From Mucilaginibacter sp. (GTDB lineage: Bacteria > Bacteroidota > Bacteroidia > Sphingobacteriales > Sphingobacteriaceae): a stretch of 15,250 nucleotides of DNA. Of the stretch, positions 6,595 to 13,808 are shown piece after piece. The notes under the pieces were generated by a model that made no database searches, was not told the origin of the DNA, and worked only from the letters and a program-made list of their open reading frames with translations. The position numbers were made by a program, and so were the translations under genes. The stretch spans positions 1 through 15,250 of the forward strand of contig JAQBNY010000081.1 in the NCBI GenBank assembly GCA_028288315.1, written 5' to 3'. How positions within the stretch are numbered: the first letter of the stretch is position 1; every line of letters starts with the position of its first letter.

Positions 6595-6625
6595 TTTGTA
6601 CATTAACACAATTGCACTATATTTG
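6595..6625 (+). promoter_or_regulatory. Bacteroidota-type promoter for DUF4290-murA
   Basis: TTTG at 6595-6598 and TATATTTG at 6618-6625 are separated by 19 bp, a full match to the -33 TTTG / -7 TAnnTTTG architecture used by the primary sigma factor of this phylum. The predicted start of transcription is just downstream of 6625, giving a leader of roughly 105-110 nt before ATG 6739. Confidence 0.6.
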
Positions 6626-6738
6626 TACTACTTCAATACAATTCATTTTAGTGCTCCGGTTTCTGCCCTCTGTTCTAAGAAACTGATCATGTGCTAAAAA
6701 GCTTACATACACTTACGAACTTTAAAATATTAATATAC

Positions 6739-7470
6739 ATGGCATTAACTAATTTGCCTGGCGGGTTTGATTATAATTCAACCAGGAATAAACTCTTACT
6801 TACAGAATACGGCCGTAACGTGCAAAATATGGTGAAATACATAGTTGCGTTACCAACCAAAGAAGAACGCAATAAATACGCACAGGTAGTAATAGACCTG
6901 ATGGGCTTTTTAAACCCTCACCTGCGTGATGTGGCCGATTTTAAACACAAATTATGGGATCACCTGCACATTATATCTGATTTTCAGTTAGATGTAGATT
7001 CACCATACCCAAAGCCTAGCCCTGAAGCTATTCATTTAAAGCCCGAGCCGCTTAAATATCCGCACCAGCGCATAAAATACAAGCACTACGGTAAAACCAT
7101 AGAGATGATGATAGAGAAGGCCAAAAGCATTGAGGAGCCCGAACGCAGACGCCACATGGTACAAGCTGTAGCCAACTTCATGAAAATGGCCTACGTGCAG
7201 TGGAACAAAGATTCTGTTGCCGATGAAACAATCCTGTCTGATCTTTACGCTTTATCAAACGGCGAACTGAAACTGGAAGATAACATTAACCTTAATAGAG
7301 TTGAGTTCCGCCCGAATAATTTTGGCACTCAAAACAACAACAACCGTGGCCGTACAAACAACCAAAACAACCGTGGCGGCGGTGGCGGTGGCCGTACAAA
7401 CAATAACCCCCGCAATAATAATAACCAAAATAACCGCGGCCGCAGTCAAGGGGGCTCAAAAAAATACTAG
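6739..7470 (+). CDS. DUF4290 protein with Asn/Gly/Arg-rich tail
   Basis: From ATG 6739 the protein has 243 residues (MALTNLPGGFDYNSTRNKLLLTEYGRNVQ...). A GTG at 6691 would add 16 residues unlike the family start, so 6739 is chosen. Residues 1 to about 185 form a predominantly helical, charged domain recognised as DUF4290, a Bacteroidota family without known function (EYGRNVQNMV, LNPHLRDVADFKHKLWDHL, KHYGKTIEMM). From about residue 191 on there are 53 residues of low-complexity N, G and R with RGR, RGG and a G6 run, ending GSKKY; such RG/N-rich tails are typically disordered and can bind RNA. No signal peptide or membrane helix is visible. DUF4290 directly upstream of murA recurs in Bacteroidota, so a link to envelope synthesis or its control is possible but unproven. 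Confidence 0.85.
   Translation: MALTNLPGGFDYNSTRNKLLLTEYGRNVQNMVKYIVALPTKEERNKYAQVVIDLMGFLNPHLRDVADFKHKLWDHLHIISDFQLDVDSPYPKPSPEAIHLKPEPLKYPHQRIKYKHYGKTIEMMIEKAKSIEEPERRRHMVQAVANFMKMAYVQWNKDSVADETILSDLYALSNGELKLEDNINLNRVEFRPNNFGTQNNNNRGRTNNQNNRGGGGGGRTNNNPRNNNNQNNRGRSQGGSKKY
7346..7403 (+). repeat. Intragenic direct repeat in the DUF4290 tail
   Basis: GTGGCCGTACAAACAA occurs at 7346-7361 and again at 7388-7403, a 42-bp (14-codon) period in frame, encoding RGRTNN- and GGRTNN-type units. This looks like a small in-frame duplication that lengthened the disordered tail and could vary in number between strains. Confidence 0.75.
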
Positions 7471-7478
7471 ACGATAGA

Positions 7479-7560
7479 CCATAGTCAATAGTCAATAGAT
7501 GAAGATTGGATAACTTTTTTAATCTTTGCCAAACTATGGACTATCCACTATTGTCTATGG
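7479..7560. repeat. Inverted repeat between DUF4290 and murA
   Basis: CCATAGTCAATAG (7479-7491) pairs with CTATTGTCTATGG (7548-7560) at 12 of 13 positions. The spacer contains further related pieces (GTCAATAG, CTATGGACTAT), so several foldings are possible. It fills the 110-bp gap upstream of murA and ends 20 bp before its ATG. It may attenuate or stabilise the transcript, or simply be a dispersed repeat. Confidence 0.65.
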
Positions 7561-7580
7561 CCTAAAACCAACTACATAAT

Positions 7581-8888
7581 ATGAGAAACGCATTTGAAAT
7601 ACAGGGCGGTAAAAAGCTTAAAGGCGAAATCATCCCCCAGGGAGCTAAAAATGAGGCTTTACAAATAATATCGGCTGTATTACTTACCAGCGAAAAAATG
7701 ACCATCAGTAACATACCTGACATACAGGATGTTAACAAATTGATAGAGCTGCTTGGCGACATGGGTGTTATAGTTGACCGTATATCACGTGATACCTGCA
7801 CTTTTGAGGCTAAAGAAATAGACCAGGATTTTTTCACTTCCGAGTCATTTAAAACAAAGGGCGGCGGTTTACGCGGTTCTATCATGATACTGGGCCCGCT
7901 TTTGGCGCGTTTCGGCAAAGCATCTATCCCAAAACCTGGGGGCGATAAAATTGGCCGCCGCCGTTTGGATACCCACTTTCTGGGTTTTGAAAAATTAGGT
8001 GCCCGGTTTGATTTTAATCCCGAAAATGGCTTTTATAATGTAGATGCATCTAACCTGCAAGGAACTTACATCTTGCTGGATGAAGCATCAGTTACCGGAA
8101 CAGCTAATATTGTAATGGCGGCTGTGCTGGCCAAAGGCACTACTACTATTTACAACGCGGCTTGTGAACCTTATCTGCAGCAATTGTGTAAAATGCTTAA
8201 CCGCATGGGCGCTAAAATTAGCGGCATAGCATCAAACTTACTAACAATTGAAGGTGTAAGCGAACTGGGTGGTACAGAGCACCGCATGCTGCCGGATATG
8301 ATAGAGATAGGCTCGTTCATTGGCCTTGCTGCCATGACAGGTTCAGAGATCACTATTAAAGATGTTAAATATAATGAACTGGGGATGATCCCTGACGTGT
8401 TTAAACGCCTGGGTATACAAATGGAATTGAGAGGTGATGATATTTATATTCCATCGCAGGACCATTACGAAATTGATACTTTTATTGACGGATCGTTACT
8501 TACCGTTGCCGATTCTCCATGGCCGGGCTTCACTCCCGACTTGCTAAGTATTGTGCTGGTAGTTGCCACACAAGCAAAAGGATCAGTACTTATACATCAA
8601 AAAATGTTTGAGAGCCGTTTGTTCTTTGTAGATAAGTTACTGGATATGGGTGCGAACATTATCCTTTGCGATCCGCACCGCGCTACAGTTATTGGCCTTG
8701 ATAAACAGGTACAGCTGCGTGGTATCTCTATGACCTCGCCTGATATACGTGCAGGAGTATCATTACTGATAGCTGCATTATCTGCACAAGGGCAATCTAC
8801 TATTTACAATATTGAGCAAATAGAGCGCGGTTACCAGAACATTGATGAACGCCTTAAAGCATTAGGCGCCGAAATTAAAAGAGTATAA
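7581..8888 (+). CDS. murA: UDP-N-acetylglucosamine 1-carboxyvinyltransferase MurA (Asp at the Cys115 site)
   Basis: MurA transfers enolpyruvate from PEP to UDP-GlcNAc, the first committed cytosolic step of peptidoglycan synthesis. The 435-residue length is slightly above the usual 417-430. Visible landmarks: GAKNEAL with K23 and N24 (substrate and PEP contacts), LRGS with R98, the mobile loop GPLLARFGKASIPKPGGDKIGRR, GFTPD with D320 (the proton-abstracting Asp, E. coli D305), and DIRAGVSL with R390 (E. coli R397). In the loop the residue corresponding to E. coli Cys115, the general acid alkylated by fosfomycin, is D122; Asp enzymes of this kind are known to be active and fosfomycin-insensitive. 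It lies 110 bp downstream of DUF4290 and probably shares its promoter. Confidence 0.96.
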   Translation: MRNAFEIQGGKKLKGEIIPQGAKNEALQIISAVLLTSEKMTISNIPDIQDVNKLIELLGDMGVIVDRISRDTCTFEAKEIDQDFFTSESFKTKGGGLRGSIMILGPLLARFGKASIPKPGGDKIGRRRLDTHFLGFEKLGARFDFNPENGFYNVDASNLQGTYILLDEASVTGTANIVMAAVLAKGTTTIYNAACEPYLQQLCKMLNRMGAKISGIASNLLTIEGVSELGGTEHRMLPDMIEIGSFIGLAAMTGSEITIKDVKYNELGMIPDVFKRLGIQMELRGDDIYIPSQDHYEIDTFIDGSLLTVADSPWPGFTPDLLSIVLVVATQAKGSVLIHQKMFESRLFFVDKLLDMGANIILCDPHRATVIGLDKQVQLRGISMTSPDIRAGVSLLIAALSAQGQSTIYNIEQIERGYQNIDERLKALGAEIKRV

Positions 8889-8907
8889 TTTTTAGAGCTA
8901 AAGATAT

Positions 8908-8963
8908 AAGGATGAAAGACAAAGGCAGAATAATATTAACTAACTTCTTTGTCTTTCATCCTT
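8908..8963. terminator. Inverted repeat after murA, probable terminator
   Basis: AAGGATGAAAGACAAAG (8908-8924) is the exact reverse complement of 8947-8963 (17 bp), around a 22-bp spacer. It starts 20 bp after the murA stop. A transcript hairpin of this strength would be expected to end or protect the murA message, but a U-run is lacking, so termination is inferred. The remaining 90 bp to the next gene show no convincing promoter. Confidence 0.55.
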
Positions 8964-9053
8964 TGTCTATTCAAGCTTTTTGCTTTAAACTATTTTTAAT
9001 AGCTTTATGCCTTCGTAATGGGCTTCCTGCTTCACCAAACCTAAAACTGATCA

Positions 9054-10610
9054 ATGCCTTATAAAAACCGGAGATCATCATATTCTACCTTTATACTGAT
9101 CTTTGTTGTACTAAAAATTGTATTAAACCTGCTTGCTATCAATCATTTCGGGTTTCACCGTGATGAGTTTTTGCACCTGGTACTGGCTGATCATTTAGAC
9201 TGGGGGTATAAAGAAGTACCACCCTTTATTGCTGTACTGGCAAAAATCACATTATCTGTTTTCGGCCATTCTGTTGCGGCAGCCAGAATATTCTCTACCC
9301 TTGCAAGCGCCTGCATTATATGGCTTACCGGCCGTATAACAGTAGAGCTGGGCGGGCGCAGGTTTGCCATAACACTTGCTTGTTTGGCACTTATATTTTC
9401 GCCGGCCATGGCAGCAAGCGGCTATCTGTTTCAACCTGTAGTTTTTGACCAGCTTTGGTGGGTATTAACCGTTTGGCTGTTTACCAAATATTTAAATACT
9501 GCCGATGTAAAATACCTGTACTGGATTGTTGCAGCTGTGGGCCTTGGCATGTTAACCAAATATACCATGGCGTTCTTTACCTTCTCGCTTATCATAGGTA
9601 TACTGATAAGCAAAGAACGTAAGTTACTGTTTAATAAACATGTAATAATATCCGCGCTTATTGCTGTAGTTATATTCCTACCTAATATAATCTGGCAGTT
9701 TGTGCACCATTTACCAGTTATTACCCACATGAAAATATTGCGGGCAACACAGCTGGACTATGTTAAGCCTTTTGACTTTGTAATGCAGCAATTGCTTGTT
9801 CATGGCCCTGCATTATTTGTGTGGATTACCGGCTTTTTGTTCCTTTTATTCTCCTTTCGTTTACGCAGATTCAGATACCTGGCTATCGCTTATATATTAA
9901 TATTCCTTTTCCTGTTGCAAATGAATGGTAAAAACTATTACATTTTTGGTGCTTACCCTATGTTATTTGCTGCCGGTGGTTTTGCTTTTGAGCGGATATT
10001 GAAACGCACCTACTATATATTGCGCATTACAGCCATTTTAATATTTGTTGTACCCAATCTATTATTATTGCCTTTGGTGCTGCCTATATTACCTTTAAAA
10101 ACAACACTGGGGTTTTTCAAATATACCCAAACGCATTTGCCAGTTTTGAATTTTGCCACAAAGTGGGAAGACCTAAAGCAGCACCCAACAACACAGGATT
10201 ACGCCGATATGCTGGGCTGGGAGGAAATGGCACAAAAGGTTGCAAACACTTATCATAGCCTTACACCAGAACAACAAAAGCACACTCAAATTTTTGCAGA
10301 TAATTACGGCGAGGCTGGTGCCCTGCATCATTTCCGCAAAAAATATAACATACCGGATGTGGTGAGCCTTGCCAGCAGCTTTACCCTTTGGGCGCCTGAT
10401 AACCTGGATGGAAAGTATATTATTTACGTTGACGATAGCGACAACATAGAAAGAAGGATAAGTCCAACGTTAGAAAGCTATCATAAAACCGGCGAAGTTT
10501 TAAACCCATTAGCAAGGGAAAAAGGCACAAGAATTTATCTGCTAATCAATCCCTCACCAAAGCTTAACGAAATTTATACAAAAGAACTGGCGAAAAAAAG
10601 ATTGGAATAG
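9054..10610 (+). CDS. GT39-like integral membrane glycosyltransferase
   Basis: A 518-residue polytopic membrane protein. After one N-terminal helix (about residues 12-30) comes the first periplasmic loop FGFHRDEFLHLVLADHLDWGYKEVPPF with an adjacent acidic pair, D37-E38, the position of the catalytic Asp/Glu in PMT/ArnT-type GT-C enzymes. About eight to ten further hydrophobic helices follow to residue ~355, and the last ~150 residues are soluble (WEDLKQHPTTQDYADMLGWEEMAQKV...), as in bacterial GT39 proteins. Such enzymes move sugars from polyprenyl-phosphate donors to lipids, glycans or proteins on the outer face of the inner membrane. Donor and acceptor are unknown. It follows murA by 165 bp but a strong inverted repeat separates them, so it may be its own unit. 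Confidence 0.8.
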   Translation: MPYKNRRSSYSTFILIFVVLKIVLNLLAINHFGFHRDEFLHLVLADHLDWGYKEVPPFIAVLAKITLSVFGHSVAAARIFSTLASACIIWLTGRITVELGGRRFAITLACLALIFSPAMAASGYLFQPVVFDQLWWVLTVWLFTKYLNTADVKYLYWIVAAVGLGMLTKYTMAFFTFSLIIGILISKERKLLFNKHVIISALIAVVIFLPNIIWQFVHHLPVITHMKILRATQLDYVKPFDFVMQQLLVHGPALFVWITGFLFLLFSFRLRRFRYLAIAYILIFLFLLQMNGKNYYIFGAYPMLFAAGGFAFERILKRTYYILRITAILIFVVPNLLLLPLVLPILPLKTTLGFFKYTQTHLPVLNFATKWEDLKQHPTTQDYADMLGWEEMAQKVANTYHSLTPEQQKHTQIFADNYGEAGALHHFRKKYNIPDVVSLASSFTLWAPDNLDGKYIIYVDDSDNIERRISPTLESYHKTGEVLNPLAREKGTRIYLLINPSPKLNEIYTKELAKKRLE

Positions 10611-10683
10611 CTGATGCGAGGATTTAAGATTTGTCCAATAAAATTAATAATTGAACGTTCTGTTAATTCTAAAATTTAATAAT

Positions 10684-10703
10684 TCTGATTTATATAATTC
10701 AGA
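10684..10703. promoter_or_regulatory. Near-perfect 20-bp palindrome abutting a start codon
   Basis: TCTGATTTATATAATTCAGA matches its own reverse complement at 18 of 20 positions and ends two bases before the ATG at 10706, where a ribosome binding site would lie. It could be an operator or an RNA hairpin covering the initiation region. No ribosome binding site is recognisable. The 95-bp gap before it is otherwise AT-rich without a clear promoter. Confidence 0.4.
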
Positions 10704-10705
10704 CA

Positions 10706-11077
10706 ATGCGCGGATTAAAAACTATTCTTTTTCTTACTATATCCAACACCTTTATGACTTTTGCCTGGTATGGCCATTTAAAGTTTAAAGAGTACGAGTG
10801 GGGAAAGAATTTGGGTTTGATATCTGTTATTCTCATTAGCTGGGGACTGGCGTTTTTTGAATATGTCTTCCAGGTGCCGGCAAACCGCATTGGCTTTAAA
10901 GCCGATGGCGGGCCTTTTACTTTGGTTCAACTTAAAACTATACAGGAAGCTATTACACTCACCATCTTCATGGTATTTACACTGGTATTTTTCAAAACCG
11001 AAAAGCTTGGCTGGAATCATTTGGTTGGTTTTGGACTGATAGTTTTGGCGGTGTTTGTGATATTCAAGAAGTGGTGA
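10706..11077 (+). CDS. DUF486 (DMT-type) small membrane protein
   Basis: A complete 123-residue protein with four predicted hydrophobic helices: about residues 5-22 (TILFLTISNTFMTFAWYG), 34-53 (NLGLISVILISWGLAFFEYV), 77-95 (AITLTIFMVFTLVFF) and 101-120 (HLVGFGLIVLAVFVIF). The segment FFEYVFQVPANRIG between helices 2 and 3 and the WYGHLKF turn are hallmarks of DUF486, a family placed with the drug/metabolite transporter fold as half-size proteins that probably dimerise. The substrate is unknown. It is probably transcribed alone; upstream is a palindrome touching the start codon, downstream a 189-bp convergent gap with repeats. Confidence 0.87.
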   Translation: MRGLKTILFLTISNTFMTFAWYGHLKFKEYEWGKNLGLISVILISWGLAFFEYVFQVPANRIGFKADGGPFTLVQLKTIQEAITLTIFMVFTLVFFKTEKLGWNHLVGFGLIVLAVFVIFKKW

Positions 11078-11081
11078 GGAA

Positions 11082-11116
11082 GATGTGCAGATGTGGGGGT
11101 ATGCAGATGTGCAGAT
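11082..11116. repeat. Short direct repeat GATGTGCAGAT
   Basis: GATGTGCAGAT occurs at 11082-11092 and 11106-11116, 24 bp apart, immediately after the DUF486 stop codon. It is a simple intergenic repeat with no open reading frame of interest. It is too short and too few in number for a CRISPR. Confidence 0.6.
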
Positions 11117-11150
11117 AATAACATCTAATCATTTACAAGCATGTCAATAG

Positions 11151-11172
11151 ATCCTTCGCTATCGCTAAGGAT
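11151..11172. repeat. Hairpin ATCCTT/AAGGAT
   Basis: ATCCTT (11151-11156) pairs with AAGGAT (11167-11172) around a 10-base loop, CGCTATCGCT. It lies in the convergent gap between the DUF486 gene and the cystathionine beta-synthase-like gene. It could contribute to termination. Confidence 0.45.
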
Positions 11173-11193
11173 GGCAAATTAGGTAAAACAAAA

Positions 11194-11219
11194 AGAGACA
11201 CAAATATATTTGTGTCTCT
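11194..11219. repeat. Perfect 26-bp palindrome, GAGACACAA type
   Basis: AGAGACACAAATA (11194-11206) is followed directly by its reverse complement (11207-11219). It has the same layout as the hairpin at 549-569, including the following TAC, with one base pair changed from G-C to A-T on both arms. Both copies lie between convergent genes, so a bidirectional transcription end signal is plausible. Confidence 0.75.
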
Positions 11220-11266
11220 ACAGTTAAAGCCTTTCAGCTTTTATTTGGCCTTAATCTCTTACTTCT

Positions 11267-12628
11267 CTATGCCGATATCGCGTTGATAATATCATACTGA
11301 GTGATGATCTCAATTTTACCGTTACCATCCTCAACAAGCACCGCTATATTATCCTTGTTGATCATACTGGAGATCCTATCAATAGAAGTATTCATATCAA
11401 TAAAAGGGAACGGAGCAGTTGATATGCTTTTAATAGGCTGCGATTTAATGCCCGGGTTTTCCATTAATGAATCAAGGATATCACTTTCGGTAATTTTACC
11501 TATAACCATACCTTTTTGGGTAACCGGTATCTGGCTTATGTTAAGTGATTTAATAGTGTTTATAGCCTCTAAAACAGTTTTTTCACAATCTATAGTAACA
11601 ATCTCCTGGCTTTCTTTTTTACTGATGATATGGCGGGCAGTAAGCTTTTCTTCTTTCAGGAAACCACGGTCGCGCAACCAATCGTCGTTATACATCTTAC
11701 CCAGGTAGCGTGTACCATGATCGGGAAAAATAACCACCACTACATCGCCTTCTTTAAATTTATCTTTCATTTGCAGTACACCTGCCACGGCAGAGCCTGT
11801 TGAGTTACCGGCAAAAATCCCTTCCTTGCGGGCTATCTCGCGGGTCATTAATGCTGCATCTTTATCGGTCACTTTTTCAAAGTGGTCAATCAGGCTAAAA
11901 TCAACATTTTGAGGCAAAAAGTCTTCCCCAATACCTTCGGTTATGTATGGATATATTTCGTTCTTGTCAAACTCGCCTGTCTCCTTGTATTTTTTAAATA
12001 CCGAGCCATAAGTATCAATACCTAAAACCTGTATGGCCGGATTCTTTTCTTTTAAAAAACGAGCTGTACCAGATATGGTACCGCCGGTGCCCACTCCTAC
12101 TACAAGGTGAGTAATCTTACCTTCAGTTTGCTCCCATATCTCGGGCCCTGTTTGCTCATAGTGTGCCTGCGAGTTTGATAAGTTATCGTACTGGTTTGGT
12201 TTCCATGAGTTTGGAACTTCCGCCTCCAGGCGTGATGAAACAGAATAATAAGAGCGTGGATCTTCGGGCTCAACGTTGGTAGGGCAAACAATTACCTCGG
12301 CGCCAAAAGCACGCAGGGCATCAAATTTTTCTTTTGATTGTTTATCGGTACTGGTGAAAATACATTTATAGCCTTTTATAACAGCCGCAATGGCTAAACC
12401 CATACCAGTATTACCTGATGTACCTTCAATAATAGTTCCCCCTGGTTTAAGCTTACCGCTTTTTTCGGCATCTTCTATCATTTTAAGAGCCATACGGTCC
12501 TTAATAGAATTACCAGGATTAGTGGTTTCTATTTTGGCTAAAACAGTAGCGGGAATGTCTTTTACTACCTTGTTAAGTTTCACCATTGGCGTATTGCCTA
12601 TGGTTTCGAGTATATTATTGTGCCACAT
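11267..12628 (-). CDS. cbs: Cystathionine beta-synthase-like PLP enzyme with CBS domain pair
   Basis: A 453-residue fold-type II PLP enzyme. Residues 1-325 are the catalytic domain: N-terminal ILETIGNTPMVKL, the PLP-lysine segment NPGNSIKDR with K43, the substrate loop EGTSGNTG (68-75), the phosphate-binding GVGTGGTISG, and FPDHGTRYL near the domain end. Residues from about 335 to 453 form two CBS motifs (VLEAINTIKSLNISQIPVTQKGMVIGKITESDIL and a second ending IEIITQYDII), a Bateman module that usually binds adenosyl ligands such as SAM and controls activity. The whole resembles yeast-like CBS without the heme domain. It condenses serine (or acetylserine) with homocysteine or sulfide; which one cannot be decided from sequence. 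It is preceded by its own candidate promoter. Confidence 0.88.
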   Translation of the reverse strand: MWHNNILETIGNTPMVKLNKVVKDIPATVLAKIETTNPGNSIKDRMALKMIEDAEKSGKLKPGGTIIEGTSGNTGMGLAIAAVIKGYKCIFTSTDKQSKEKFDALRAFGAEVIVCPTNVEPEDPRSYYSVSSRLEAEVPNSWKPNQYDNLSNSQAHYEQTGPEIWEQTEGKITHLVVGVGTGGTISGTARFLKEKNPAIQVLGIDTYGSVFKKYKETGEFDKNEIYPYITEGIGEDFLPQNVDFSLIDHFEKVTDKDAALMTREIARKEGIFAGNSTGSAVAGVLQMKDKFKEGDVVVVIFPDHGTRYLGKMYNDDWLRDRGFLKEEKLTARHIISKKESQEIVTIDCEKTVLEAINTIKSLNISQIPVTQKGMVIGKITESDILDSLMENPGIKSQPIKSISTAPFPFIDMNTSIDRISSMINKDNIAVLVEDGNGKIEIITQYDIINAISA

Positions 12629-12672
12629 AAATTTAAATACTACTTACCCTGTATACGAAACAGAGTAGAAAT

Positions 12673-12680
12673 CAAAATTA
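12673..12680 (-). promoter_or_regulatory. Candidate -7 box for the cbs-like gene
   Basis: Read on the minus strand, 12680-12673 is TAATTTTG, an exact TAnnTTTG. It ends 44 bp before the ATG at 12628. The expected -33 TTTG is only poorly met. Two copies of TGTCAGAA (plus strand, 12691-12698 and 12723-12730, 32 bp apart) lie upstream of the box, and the first is embedded in the palindrome TTCTGTCAGAA (12688-12698). They may be regulator sites. Confidence 0.4.
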
Positions 12681-12740
12681 GCAAATATTCTGTCAGAAAC
12701 CGGAAATTATAGCTTTAAGAATTGTCAGAATTTACATTTA

Positions 12741-12786
12741 GTGAGTAGTTGATTAAGTGAATAGTGAGTGCGCAGGAACTACTCAC
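12741..12786. terminator. Inverted repeat downstream of amn
   Basis: GTGAGTAGTT (12741-12750) is the exact reverse complement of 12777-12786. Neighbouring related pieces (GTTGATTA at 12749-12756, TAATCAAC at 12788-12795) extend the dyad as an alternative, shifted pairing. It lies about 30 bp past the amn stop codon in the sense of transcription, so it could end that message before cbs. Confidence 0.5.
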
Positions 12787-12815
12787 CTAATCAACTCAAT
12801 TAACCATTCACCGAA

Positions 12816-13676
12816 TCAGAACTTCAAGTGCTTAACAGTCAATCCATTATTTATCAACTGTTTTAATGAGTCAATACCTACACGCAGGTGGGTTTCCACA
12901 TATTGTGAGGTAACATTTGAGTCACTCTCGGCAGTTTTAACCCCTTCCGGTATCATCGGCTGATCTGACACCAGCAGCAATGCACCCGTTGGTATCTTGT
13001 TGGCAAAACCAGTAGTAAATATGGTAGCTGTTTCCATATCTACAGCCATTGCACGCAGTTCTTTTAAATATTTTTTAAATACTTTATCGTGCTCCCAAAC
13101 CCGGCGGTTAGTGGTATAGCAGGTACCTGTCCAGTAATCGCGGGAAAGGTCACGTATGGTGGTCGAAATAGCCTTTTGCAAAGCGAATGAAGGCAGCGCA
13201 GGCACTTCGGCAGGTAAGTAGTCATTTGATGTACCCTCGCCTCTTATAGCGGCTATTGGGAGTATCAGGTCGCCTACATTGTTTTTCTTTTTTAAGCCGC
13301 CACATTTGCCTAAAAATATAACAGCTTTTGGATGTATAGCTGTTAACAGATCCATTACGGTAGCAGCTACAGAGCTACCCATCCCAAAGTTAATAATAGT
13401 AATACCGTTAGCTGTTACACTTTGCATTGGTTTATCAAGTCCCATAATTGGCGCGTTGTCATTCCAATCAGAAAACAGCTGTAGGTATTTAGAGAAATTG
13501 GTTAGGATAATGTACTCGCCAAAACTATCAAGGGGTCTGCCGGTGTAGCGAGGCAACCAATTGGCCACAATAGCTTCTTTAGTCTTTAACCCTGATTTTA
13601 TTGGTGATGAAACTTCTTTTAATTTTTTTCCGCCGATTACGGATTCGTCTTTCTTTATATCTAATTCTTCGTTCAT
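12816..13676 (-). CDS. amn: AMP nucleosidase, short form
   Basis: AMP nucleosidase hydrolyses AMP to adenine and ribose-5-phosphate, a cytosolic control point of adenylate pools. From ATG 13676 the protein has 286 residues, the short form lacking the N-terminal regulatory domain of the ~480-residue E. coli enzyme. Features of the nucleoside phosphorylase/hydrolase fold: NFGMGSSVAATVMDLL, FLGKCGGL (about residues 121-128), the ribose/base contact AVDMETATIF (M214, E215) and the catalytic Asp D238 in LLLVSDQPMIPEGVKT, closely matching the Amn C-terminal half. The first ~40 residues are charged and variable. A GTG at 13697 would add 7 residues; ATG with an upstream AAAGAG is preferred. Same direction as clpX, 132 bp downstream of its stop. 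Confidence 0.92.
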   Translation of the reverse strand: MNEELDIKKDESVIGGKKLKEVSSPIKSGLKTKEAIVANWLPRYTGRPLDSFGEYIILTNFSKYLQLFSDWNDNAPIMGLDKPMQSVTANGITIINFGMGSSVAATVMDLLTAIHPKAVIFLGKCGGLKKKNNVGDLILPIAAIRGEGTSNDYLPAEVPALPSFALQKAISTTIRDLSRDYWTGTCYTTNRRVWEHDKVFKKYLKELRAMAVDMETATIFTTGFANKIPTGALLLVSDQPMIPEGVKTAESDSNVTSQYVETHLRVGIDSLKQLINNGLTVKHLKF

Positions 13677-13741
13677 ATGCTCTTTTATATTTGGCACCTT
13701 ATTGTTGGTGCATCAATTTATAAAAACCTTTTTATACAGCA

Positions 13742-13764
13742 AACCCCGGCGTTGCACCAGGGTT
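13742..13764 (-). terminator. Hairpin after clpX, possible terminator
   Basis: AACCC (13742-13746) pairs with GGGTT (13760-13764), and GG (13748-13749) with CC (13757-13758), interrupted by a single C-A mismatch, around a 7-base loop. In the minus-strand sense it follows the clpX stop by about 45 bp. Only a short T-rich run (TTTGCTGTAT) follows, so it is a moderate candidate. Confidence 0.4.
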
Positions 13765-13808
13765 AGTGTTGTAATATACAATAATAAGTTTAAACTATAT
13801 TGTTATTG

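Noticed and set aside
6691..6738. GTG start at 6691 extending the DUF4290 protein by 16 residues
   Set aside because: The extension reads as leader-like sequence unlike the family N-terminus; ATG 6739 begins the conserved part.
7255..7495. Open frames on the minus strand opposite the DUF4290 tail
   Set aside because: They are antisense readings of the N/G/R-rich repeats, giving Val/Ala/Thr or Gly/Tyr/Cys low-complexity peptides with no family match.
11082..11116. CRISPR-like short direct repeats
   Set aside because: Only two 11-bp copies 24 bp apart, with no further units or cas genes.
13677..13697. GTG start at 13697 for AMP nucleosidase
   Set aside because: ATG 13676 has an AAAGAG just upstream and loses only 7 non-conserved residues.
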